From Bacillota bacterium (GTDB lineage Bacteria; Bacillota; Clostridia; Lachnospirales; Lachnospiraceae): a stretch of 64,000 nt of DNA. Where the stretch lies: assembly GCA_023437715.1 (NCBI GenBank), contig JAEZFK010000021.1:154759-218758 (forward strand), given 5' to 3'. Shown one piece after another: positions 1 through 6,539 of this stretch. A program made the position numbers and the translations under genes. Under the pieces are notes generated by a model, which saw only the letters and a program-made list of their open reading frames with translations, ran no database searches and was not told the origin of the DNA. Each line of letters begins with the position of its first letter. Position 1 is the first letter of the stretch.

Positions 1-1
1 T

Positions 2-334
2 TCTTTAAAGGGAATGAAAGGGGAATACGGAACCTATCTGGTCATGGCGGCCGGCTTTTTTATCTTTTTTTACGGAATGGGAAAGCTTACGGCCATTCTG
101 GATACCATGAAAGAGATCCAGTCCTACATTAAGATCAACAACGTCTACTTGTCCACTCTGGTGAAAATGATCGGAATCACTTATATTGCGGAGTTTGCCG
201 CAGGGATCTGCAAGGACGCCGGGTATGGGGCTATGGGGACGCAGATCGAGATTTTCGGAAAGCTGTCGGTGCTGGCGGTCAGCATGCCTATTTTGCTGGC
301 TTTGATCAAAACGCTGCAGGTATTTCTGTCATGA
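2..334 (+). CDS. spoIIIAD: Stage III sporulation protein AD, 5'-truncated by window edge
   Basis: This is a small integral membrane protein of the SpoIIIA-SpoIIQ channel, built between mother cell and forespore during engulfment. The reading frame is already open at base 2 (Ser-Leu-Lys-Gly before the first Met at 14). Family members run to about 129 residues, so roughly 20 N-terminal residues lie outside the window. Hydrophobic segments are visible around YLVMAAGFFIFFYGMG and LSVLAVSMPILLALIK. The next gene, spoIIIAE, starts 14 bases after this stop. Order and sequence make the assignment firm. Control by sporulation sigma-E is expected from family knowledge, and its promoter is outside the window. 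Confidence 0.9.
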   Translation, partial: SLKGMKGEYGTYLVMAAGFFIFFYGMGKLTAILDTMKEIQSYIKINNVYLSTLVKMIGITYIAEFAAGICKDAGYGAMGTQIEIFGKLSVLAVSMPILLALIKTLQVFLS

Positions 335-348
335 CGGGAGGGGAGAGG

Positions 349-1560
349 ATGAAACGGATTGCCTTTATCCTGCTGTGTCTGGCAGCCGGACTGGTTTTGG
401 GCATAAGGTCTTACGGAGCGGAAACGGCTCCTGCCCAGATCCCTTATGGAGCGGAATCCGCCTCTGCACAGGCTTCCTCCGGCAGCGCCTCCGGGGAATT
501 GGATTTAGACCAGTATGATTTGACAGATATCCAGAATTTCCTGGATCATATGAAAGGAAACCGGACCATGGACCTTTCCTTTAAGAGCCTGATGAAGGAC
601 TTAATGGCTGGAAATCTGGACAAGGTTATGGGACAAGTAGGGAAAGCAATAAAAGATCTCCTCGTCGGTGAAGTGAGGAGCAGCGGCTATATGATGGGCC
701 AGATCATCATTCTTGGGATCATCGGAGCAGTATTCACCAATTTTTCCAGCATATTTACGGGAAGCCAGATTTCAGAAACAGGCTTTTTCGTCACTTATCT
801 GCTGTTGTTTGCCTATCTGGCGGCCAGTTTTTTTACCAGCGTCACCATTGCGGCAGATGTGGTGGGCCAGATCCTTGATTTCACCCGTGTCTTAATGCCC
901 GCCTATTTTCTTGCGGCGGCATTTGCAGGAAGCAGCGCATCGGCGGCGGCTTCCTATGAATTCACCCTGCTTATCATTGCCGCTTCCCAGTGGCTTTTGG
1001 GACAGGTGCTTTTATCCCTGGTAAGGGTTTACGCTCTTTTGGTTATGGCAGGCCATATTGCAAAGGAGGATATGCTGTCAAAGCTGACGGAGCTTTTGGA
1101 GCAGGTGGTTTCCTGGAGCTTAAAGACCCTGGTGGGGGTTGTCCTGGGATTTCACATCATCCAGTCCATGGTGCTCCCCTATGTGGACTCCATGAAAACG
1201 GGAGCAGTTCAAAAGCTGATCGGAGCCATTCCGGGAATCGGCCAGGGTGTAAACTCTGTGGCCCAGATGATCCTTGGATCCGGGGTGCTGATTAAAAATA
1301 CCATCGGAGCAGCCGGCATTGTGGTGCTCCTGGTCATCTCCGTCATTCCTCTTTTAAAGCTGGCGGTGCTGATGTTCCTGTACCAGTGCGTGGCTGCCCT
1401 TTTACAGCCGGTCTGTGACAAACGGATCGTTTCCTGCATTTCCGACATGGCAAAGGGCCACAAGATGCTTCTTTCCATAGCCGCCTCCGGGGTGCTGCTG
1501 TTTGTGATCACCATAGCCCTGGTGTGTTCCTCCACCAACGTGACCTATTATACCGGGTGA
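349..1560 (+). CDS. spoIIIAE: Stage III sporulation protein AE
   Basis: SpoIIIAE is the large polytopic membrane component of the SpoIIIA complex. I place the start at ATG 349 because a GGGAGGGGAGAGG-type ribosome site ends just before it and the protein then opens with a clean signal-like segment (MKRIAFILLCLAAGLVLG). The in-frame ATG at 331, overlapping the spoIIIAD stop, lacks such a site. A Ser/Ala-rich linker follows the signal, and then a soluble stretch of about 100 residues. The rest is a series of hydrophobic segments from about residue 120 to the C-terminus. Length (403 aa) fits the family. It is tightly coupled to spoIIIAF, 5 bases downstream. Confidence 0.93.
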   Translation: MKRIAFILLCLAAGLVLGIRSYGAETAPAQIPYGAESASAQASSGSASGELDLDQYDLTDIQNFLDHMKGNRTMDLSFKSLMKDLMAGNLDKVMGQVGKAIKDLLVGEVRSSGYMMGQIIILGIIGAVFTNFSSIFTGSQISETGFFVTYLLLFAYLAASFFTSVTIAADVVGQILDFTRVLMPAYFLAAAFAGSSASAAASYEFTLLIIAASQWLLGQVLLSLVRVYALLVMAGHIAKEDMLSKLTELLEQVVSWSLKTLVGVVLGFHIIQSMVLPYVDSMKTGAVQKLIGAIPGIGQGVNSVAQMILGSGVLIKNTIGAAGIVVLLVISVIPLLKLAVLMFLYQCVAALLQPVCDKRIVSCISDMAKGHKMLLSIAASGVLLFVITIALVCSSTNVTYYTG

Positions 1561-1565
1561 AAGAC

Positions 1566-2225
1566 ATGGAAAAATTGTTTGAGTGGATTCGAAATATAAC
1601 CTATTATCTGATTTTCATAACCGTAGTGATCAATCTTCTGCCGGATAAGAAATATGAGAAATATATCAGGCTTTTCGCAGGCATGGTGCTCATTCTTCTG
1701 GTTCTAAAGCCCATTACAGGAGGCCTGAGGCTGGACGATGCCCTGGCCCGATATTTTGAAGAAATCAGCCTGCAGAAAGAGGCGGGAGAACTGACGGGAA
1801 AAATTTCAGACATGGATGAAAAAAGACTGGAAACCATGATCTCCGGGTATGAGGATGCGGTGGCGGTGGATTTAAAATCCATGGCGGAAACAGCTGGCTT
1901 TGACTGTAAGGAAGCGGCGGCCAGAATCGACAAGGATCAAAACAGCCCTACCTTTGGACGGGTCATGAGCGTATCCCTGATCCTGACTCCTAAGGAGACG
2001 TCTGAGGAAACAAAAAGCGGCGTTTCCGTGGAAAATGAGGCGGAGCCCATAAAGAGAGTGCAGGATGTAGAAGGGGTAAAAATAGGGGAAACGAAACCCC
2101 AAAAGAGGGAAGACAGAAGACAGGAAGAAAATTCACAGCTTTCTGGTCTTAGACGGAGAATTATAGAATATTATGATTTGGAGGAACAGGAAATTGAAAT
2201 TCAAGTGGAAGATGGGAAAGGATAA
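1566..2225 (+). CDS. spoIIIAF: Stage III sporulation protein AF
   Basis: SpoIIIAF is a membrane-anchored component of the mother-cell side of the sporulation channel. Two N-terminal hydrophobic segments (about residues 8-25 and 35-52) are followed by a soluble, charged C-terminal domain. The frame also opens at 1524 inside spoIIIAE, but the family N-terminus (MEKLFEWIRN) fits ATG 1566, 5 bases after the spoIIIAE stop. The 3' end overlaps spoIIIAG by about 30 bases, so the two are probably translationally coupled. About residues 150-200 form a Glu/Lys/Arg-rich region of low complexity that is likely poorly conserved. Confidence 0.88.
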   Translation: MEKLFEWIRNITYYLIFITVVINLLPDKKYEKYIRLFAGMVLILLVLKPITGGLRLDDALARYFEEISLQKEAGELTGKISDMDEKRLETMISGYEDAVAVDLKSMAETAGFDCKEAAARIDKDQNSPTFGRVMSVSLILTPKETSEETKSGVSVENEAEPIKRVQDVEGVKIGETKPQKREDRRQEENSQLSGLRRRIIEYYDLEEQEIEIQVEDGKG

Positions 2226-2784
2226 ATGGCTGATCCTGCTGGCGGTTGGAATGATTATCCTGATCCTTACATTTCCCTCCGGTTCAGGCAAAGCGGAGAG
2301 CAAAAGCCAGACGCAGCTGCAGCAGGGCCTTGTGACAGAAACTGGGACCTCTGAACCTGATACCATGGTAGCAGCTTCGGCAGACCGTACCTATGAGGAA
2401 CAGCTGGAAGCCAGGGTGAAGAGAATCTTAAAAACCGTGGATGGGGTGGGTCAGGTGGAAGTGATGATCGTGCTGAAATCCTCCGAAGAAAAAGTCCTCC
2501 GGGTCGACAAAAACAGCTCGGATTCCACCACCGATGAAAAAGACAGCTCCGGGGGAACCAGAAAGATTACCAGCGCAGAGCAGCAGGAAAGCACCATTTT
2601 GACCGGTTCAGGGGAAAATACCGCTCCCATTGTGGAGAAAGAGATACGGCCGGAGATAGAAGGAATCATCATCAGTGCCCAGGGCGGCGGCAGCCCTACG
2701 GTAAAAGCTGAAATTTCCAGTGCCATGGAAGCATTATTTAACCTGCCCCCACATAAAATTAAAGTATTAAAGAGGGTGGAATAA
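2194..2784 (+). CDS. spoIIIAG: Stage III sporulation protein AG
   Basis: SpoIIIAG is a bitopic protein whose periplasmic ring-building motif contributes a large ring of the forespore channel. After a short basic start there is one membrane segment (WLILLAVGMIILILTF). A Gly/Ser/Gln-rich linker and the ring-building domain follow (from YEEQLEARVKRILKTVDGVG to the end). I chose TTG 2194 because GGAGG at 2180-2184 sits 9 bases before it. ATG 2173 lies upstream of that site and ATG 2212 is a possible later start. The gene overlaps spoIIIAF. The insert near residues 105-125 is Ser/Asp-rich. Confidence 0.86.
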   Translation: MKFKWKMGKDKWLILLAVGMIILILTFPSGSGKAESKSQTQLQQGLVTETGTSEPDTMVAASADRTYEEQLEARVKRILKTVDGVGQVEVMIVLKSSEEKVLRVDKNSSDSTTDEKDSSGGTRKITSAEQQESTILTGSGENTAPIVEKEIRPEIEGIIISAQGGGSPTVKAEISSAMEALFNLPPHKIKVLKRVE

Positions 2785-2799
2785 AAAGGAGTGTCAGGT

Positions 2800-3615
2800 A
2801 TGAGAAGTTGGAAAACAAGCAATGAACCCAAGATCCCTAAAACCTCAAAGAAAATGGATATGAAGAAACTGTTCCGAAGAAACCAGATTATCATTACCAC
2901 GCTGGCCGTTATGATTGCTGCAGCTGGATATTTAAATTATGCAGGAAAGCAGGAGGCGGCTTCCGGGACAGACGTTTATGAAGCGGGAATGACAGACATT
3001 TCCGAGGAAGATATTCTGGCAGAAAACCAGGCTCTTGACGGCAACGGAAACAGTCAGGAAATCGCAAGCCTTGACCAGGATGCGGAAGATCTTGACAAAC
3101 TGGCCGCAGCGGAGACCACAGAGGGAAATACGGCAGAAGCTACTGACGCAGCATCAGAGAATGCAGCAGTTCCCCAGCTTGCAGCAGGCGAGACCCAGGC
3201 GGCCGACACAGGCCTTGATAACCCGGGCGAAGCAGTTCTCACCAGCGGAATGAGCGTATCGGATTACATATCCAATGTACAGTTAAACAGAGAACAGGTA
3301 AGGGCCAAAAATAAGGAGACCCTGATGAACCTCATCAACAATCCGAACATTGAGGAAGCAGCCAAACAGGAAGCCATTCAGGAAATGATCGACATGACGG
3401 CCATTTCTGAAAAGGAAAATGCAGCAGAGACCCTGCTTCTTGCCAAGGGCTTTGCAGATCCTGTGGTCAGCATCTCCAGCGGTAAAGTGGATGTAGTCAT
3501 TAATGCAACCAGCATTACCGATCCCCAGCGCGCCCAGATTGAGGACATCGTAAAGAGAAAAACCGAGGTAGGAGCAGAAAATATCGTAATCACCCTTATG
3601 AAGCTGGAAGAGTAA
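2800..3615 (+). CDS. spoIIIAH: Stage III sporulation protein AH
   Basis: SpoIIIAH is the mother-cell partner of SpoIIQ in the sporulation channel. It has one N-terminal membrane segment (about residues 32-48), a long Ala/Glu/Thr-rich acidic linker, and a C-terminal ring-building domain from about residue 150 (VSDYISNVQLNREQVRAKNK onward). ATG 2800 is chosen because AAAAGGA ends at 2790, giving normal spacing. The GTG at 2791 is directly against that site and unlikely. It is the last gene of the operon here: a separate promoter follows at 3622. The linker is longer than in Bacillus. Confidence 0.9.
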   Translation: MRSWKTSNEPKIPKTSKKMDMKKLFRRNQIIITTLAVMIAAAGYLNYAGKQEAASGTDVYEAGMTDISEEDILAENQALDGNGNSQEIASLDQDAEDLDKLAAAETTEGNTAEATDAASENAAVPQLAAGETQAADTGLDNPGEAVLTSGMSVSDYISNVQLNREQVRAKNKETLMNLINNPNIEEAAKQEAIQEMIDMTAISEKENAAETLLLAKGFADPVVSISSGKVDVVINATSITDPQRAQIEDIVKRKTEVGAENIVITLMKLEE

Positions 3616-3621
3616 AAAGCC

Positions 3622-3651
3622 TTTACAAATAACGGACAATTTTGCTATAAT
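3622..3651 (+). promoter_or_regulatory. Sigma-A-type promoter for the Asp23-like gene
   Basis: TTTACA at 3622-3627 and TATAAT at 3646-3651 are separated by 18 bases. The -10 box is preceded by TGC, which makes an extended -10. It lies in the 83-base gap between spoIIIAH and the downstream GTG-started gene. Confidence 0.6.
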
Positions 3652-3698
3652 GATTCCAGGACCTAGAACAAGAAATTTAAGTACAGGAGGGAATTGCT

Positions 3699-4085
3699 GT
3701 GGCGGAAGCGGAGAGCAGAAATACTCACAAGGTATATGAAAAAGATAAAATCGGCGAAGTTCAGATAGCGGACGATGTGGTAGCAATCATCGCAGGCCTG
3801 GCTGCGACAGAAGTCGAAGGGGTGGATTCCATGGCCGGCAACATCACCAACGAGCTGGTGGCAAAGCTGGGCATGAAAAACTTATCCAAGGGCGTTAAGG
3901 TGGAGTTGACAGAAGAGCATGTATCTGTGGAACTGTCCTTAAACATCAAATACGGATACAGTATACCTACAGTCAGTGAAAAGGTGCAGGAAAAGGTGCA
4001 GAATGCCATTGAGAATATGACAGGTCTGACGGTACTGGATGTGAACATCCGGATTGCCGGGGTTGCACTGGATGAGAATAAATAG
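3699..4085 (+). CDS. Asp23/Gls24 family envelope stress response protein
   Basis: This 128-aa protein belongs to the Asp23/Gls24 (DUF322) family of small cytoplasmic or membrane-associated proteins linked to envelope homeostasis. The family signature is clear: an N-terminal VQIADDVVAIIAGLAATEVEG-like helix, a central TNELVAKLGMKN segment, and a C-terminal strand ending in VLDVNIRIAGVAL. The start is GTG 3699, with AGGAGG at 3685-3690. Position between spoIIIA and nusB is common for this family in Firmicutes. It has its own promoter and a strong terminator, so it is probably monocistronic. The molecular function is not established. Confidence 0.9.
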   Translation: MAEAESRNTHKVYEKDKIGEVQIADDVVAIIAGLAATEVEGVDSMAGNITNELVAKLGMKNLSKGVKVELTEEHVSVELSLNIKYGYSIPTVSEKVQEKVQNAIENMTGLTVLDVNIRIAGVALDENK

Positions 4086-4103
4086 GTTACGGAAGCTTAT
4101 GGC

Positions 4104-4141
4104 AGAGGGCGGACCGGCAGAGGGTCCGGCCCTCTTTTTTT
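4104..4141 (+). terminator. Rho-independent terminator after the Asp23-like gene
   Basis: AGAGGGCGGACC pairs with GGTCCGGCCCTCT, with a small bulge, and is followed by a run of T. It begins 18 bases after the Asp23-like stop. Confidence 0.85.
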
Positions 4142-4234
4142 CTTGCTTTTTAACCGGAATAACTAATATTTACTGCTGTATGTGACGATATTAAAATTAA
4201 GATACTGCTGATAAAATCAAGATGAGGTGTAGCT

Positions 4235-6013
4235 ATGAGTGTTATTGCCCACAATCTGACTGCCATGAAGGCCAACAACCGTTTGAGCGCCAATACTTCG
4301 GGTGTATCGAAATCCCTGCAGAAACTGTCTTCCGGATACAGAATTAACAGCGCCGCAGATGATGCGGCGGGCCTGGGTATTTCTGAAAAGATGCGCAGAC
4401 AGATTACGGGCCTTAGCCAGGGCATTGAAAACACCCAGGACGGAGTGTCTATGTGCCAAGTGGCCGACGGGGCTCTGGTTGAGGTGACGAATATGCTTCA
4501 AAGGCTTACGGAGCTGTCCGCCCAGTCCGCCAACGGAATATACTCCGATGAGGACAGGGAATCCCTTCAACAGGAAGTCAGCCAGATATTGGGAGAGATT
4601 GACAGAATCGGCTCCTCCACCACATTTAATAAGATTCCTGTTTTTAAAGGCTCGGATACATACATGGTAAATGAGGACGGCTCTCCCGTCATCATTAGCG
4701 ATATTAAAGTGAAGGATTTAACCCTTGCCGATATTGATCTGGGCGCCATGCCTTTCGATTCCGGCAGCAGTGCCAACCATCTGGCATTGCAGGCGGTTGT
4801 GAATAACAAGGACTCAGGGGCATACGGAAAGGACTTTAATTTAATATACGGGCAGGGAAGCACCTCTAACTCCACCTTTAACCTGACCTATACGGCGGCC
4901 GACAATTCTGTAAAAAAGGTCAGCGGAATCCGGCTGGACCAGCTGGAGAAGTCAAATTACAACTTTGACGGTGATGATACCTGGACAAGAGATTTCACCT
5001 ACACAGGGTCCGACGGATTTTCCATGACGATCACCCAGAAGGTCGTGCTGGATGAGTCGGATGAGGATAATAAGAAATATAAAATTTCTTATGAATTCAC
5101 CAATCATTCAGGAACAGACGCAAACGTACAGTTTATGTTCCATGTGGATACAGCGTACAATAATAATGATATTTGTGAAGGATATTTTGTAGACGGCCAG
5201 CGGATCGAGAACAACTCCATGTATTCGGAAGATGGAAAGACCCTGGACGGTGTGGCTTCCGGCAAAATAAATACGGATGTTCCGAAGAGTATTTCCATTG
5301 TGGATGTGGACAATGCGCTGGCTTTTTCCGAGAAAGTGACGTTTGATACCGGAAATCCTCCTGACCTGGTGTCAGTAGGCCTTTACTGGCAGATCGATGA
5401 GTGGTCCTATTACAATAACCCTGACAGCAACCCGTCCCTGGGGAAAGATGCGAACCGGACGGATTTAGGCTTCAGCCTGCAGTGGTCCGATGATCTCTCC
5501 GCTTCAGGCTCTGTAACTTACAGTCTTGAGTACGGAATTACAGATACGCAAAAGGACGATAATCTTAAGGATGTGTCCCTTACCCCCAATCTGAGTCAGA
5601 CGGTTGACCATGACGAGGTGGGCCGGGTCTGGATTCAATCCGGTGTGGAAGGGGGAGAGGGAATCTGGCTGGAATTCGGCGAGATGAATTCCTCTGTCAT
5701 CGGCGTTGACGATGTGGACGTTTCTACAGCTGCCGGCGCAAAGCGCGCTATGAATATGGTAAAAGGAGCCCTGCAAAGGGTCATGAAAAACCGTGGAACA
5801 ATCGGCGCCCAGCAGAACCGCCTGGAACATACCATGGCCAATGGGAGCAATATGCTGGAGAATATTACGGACTCGGAATCCAGAATCCGCGATGCAGACG
5901 TTGCAAAGGAAATGCTTAAGTATACAAGCGCCTCTATCTTGGTGCAGTCAAGCCAGGCCATGCTGGCCCAGGCAAACCAGGTCAATCAGGGAGTTCTCAC
6001 TTTGCTGAGATAA
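4235..6013 (+). CDS. Flagellin with a large central insertion
   Basis: This is the filament subunit. Residues 1-142 carry the conserved N-terminal D0/D1 coiled-coil region (opening MSVIAHNLTAMKANNRL). Residues about 493-592 carry the C-terminal D1/D0 region, ending QVNQGVLTLLR. Between them lie about 350 residues of beta-rich, Asp/Asn-rich sequence unlike the core, including FHVDTAYNNNDI and YWQIDEWSYYNNPD. At 592 aa it is about twice a minimal flagellin. I looked for the HExxH motif of flagellin-embedded metalloproteases and found none. RBS GATGAGG is at 4221-4227. The gene stands alone between two terminators, away from any other flagellar gene in the window. Confidence 0.93.
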   Translation: MSVIAHNLTAMKANNRLSANTSGVSKSLQKLSSGYRINSAADDAAGLGISEKMRRQITGLSQGIENTQDGVSMCQVADGALVEVTNMLQRLTELSAQSANGIYSDEDRESLQQEVSQILGEIDRIGSSTTFNKIPVFKGSDTYMVNEDGSPVIISDIKVKDLTLADIDLGAMPFDSGSSANHLALQAVVNNKDSGAYGKDFNLIYGQGSTSNSTFNLTYTAADNSVKKVSGIRLDQLEKSNYNFDGDDTWTRDFTYTGSDGFSMTITQKVVLDESDEDNKKYKISYEFTNHSGTDANVQFMFHVDTAYNNNDICEGYFVDGQRIENNSMYSEDGKTLDGVASGKINTDVPKSISIVDVDNALAFSEKVTFDTGNPPDLVSVGLYWQIDEWSYYNNPDSNPSLGKDANRTDLGFSLQWSDDLSASGSVTYSLEYGITDTQKDDNLKDVSLTPNLSQTVDHDEVGRVWIQSGVEGGEGIWLEFGEMNSSVIGVDDVDVSTAAGAKRAMNMVKGALQRVMKNRGTIGAQQNRLEHTMANGSNMLENITDSESRIRDADVAKEMLKYTSASILVQSSQAMLAQANQVNQGVLTLLR

Positions 6014-6023
6014 GGGAAGAACC

Positions 6024-6058
6024 AAACGGCATTGGACATTGTTCCGATGCCGTTTTTT
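6024..6058 (+). terminator. Terminator after flagellin
   Basis: AAACGGCAT at 6024-6032 pairs with ATGCCGTTT at 6047-6055, followed by TTTT. It lies 11 bases after the flagellin stop. Confidence 0.85.
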
Positions 6059-6063
6059 ATCTC

Positions 6064-6184
6064 ATAGGAAAGTTCATCCTATACGATAAAAACCCTCCGG
6101 GGGATGCGCACTCCGCGCCAAGGAAGTATGGTTGCCGAAGCAACCGCGCTCCGGCGCGAGAGTCCGCGAGCGTACTCTTTATTT
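6064..6184. ncRNA. GC-rich multi-hairpin element, candidate structured RNA or repeat
   Basis: This 120-base stretch has no open reading frame and holds five small hairpins. They are ATAGGA/TCCTAT (6064-6082), GCGC/GCGC (6106-6118), GGTTGC-CGAA-GCAACC (6130-6145), CGCGC-TCCG-GCGCG (6145-6158) and AGAGT/ACTCT (6159-6178). The last is followed by TTTATTT, like a weak terminator. It is much richer in G+C than the flanks. It could be a small structured RNA on the plus strand, or a REP-like intergenic repeat. I saw no second copy in this window. Confidence 0.35.
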
Positions 6185-6224
6185 GTCAGGTCCGCCGGAT
6201 TTCCAATTTTTTGGAAATATCCGC

Positions 6225-6253
6225 TTGAAGAATGAAGAAGTATCATATATAAT
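6225..6253 (+). promoter_or_regulatory. Promoter for feoA
   Basis: TTGAAG (6225-6230) and TATAAT (6248-6253) are separated by 17 bases. Transcription would begin near 6260, immediately before an inverted repeat. Confidence 0.65.
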
Positions 6254-6262
6254 CGGTTATGA

Positions 6263-6280
6263 GGTTAGACAAAACTAACC
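6263..6280. promoter_or_regulatory. Inverted repeat, candidate metal-repressor operator
   Basis: GGTTAG-N6-CTAACC lies directly at the predicted transcription start of feoA. The arms resemble half-sites of DtxR/IdeR-type iron boxes (consensus arms TTAGGTTAG and CTAACCTAA), but the 6-base spacer is wider than in the classical site. The identity of the regulator is inference. Confidence 0.45.
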
Positions 6281-6316
6281 GGTTGCGCGTTTTCTTAAAG
6301 AGGAAAGGAGCTTCCC

Positions 6317-6526
6317 ATGCCCTTGCTGTTGGCTGAATTGAATATCCTGTATACCATAAGGCACATCCGTGCAAGCGAAAAAGAACGCCATCATTTAGAA
6401 ACCCTAGGATTTATTCCGGGTGTGCAGCTCATGGTCCTTTCTAAATTCAACGGTTATCTTTTAATCAGCATTAAAGGCTCCCGTGTGGGAATCGACAGGA
6501 ATCTGGCAAAACGGATTATTATTTAA
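6317..6526 (+). CDS. feoA: FeoA-family small protein
   Basis: A 69-aa protein with the FeoA SH3-like fold. The signature pattern LETLGFIPGVQLMVLSKF is followed by GYLLISIKGSRVGIDRNLAKRI. FeoA is a cytoplasmic accessory of the FeoB ferrous iron transporter. No feoB follows; the next gene encodes a c-di-GMP enzyme 13 bases downstream. It may therefore act with a distant FeoB or have another role. ATG 6317 is preceded by AGAGGAAAGGAG. The promoter and putative iron-box upstream support metal-responsive expression. Confidence 0.8.
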   Translation: MPLLLAELNILYTIRHIRASEKERHHLETLGFIPGVQLMVLSKFNGYLLISIKGSRVGIDRNLAKRIII

Positions 6527-6539
6527 CTAAGGAGTTTTC

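Noticed and set aside
3035..3253. Frames overlapping spoIIIAH on both strands
   Set aside because: They reflect the repetitive Ala/Glu/Thr-rich linker of spoIIIAH and have no independent signals.
4188..4214. A sigma-28-like flagellin promoter (GCTGATAA at 4207-4214)
   Set aside because: No TAAA lies 15 bases upstream, and the start point would leave almost no leader before the ribosome site.
4235..6013. Flagellin with an embedded metalloprotease
   Set aside because: No HExxH motif is present in the central region; HDEVG is the nearest string and does not fit.
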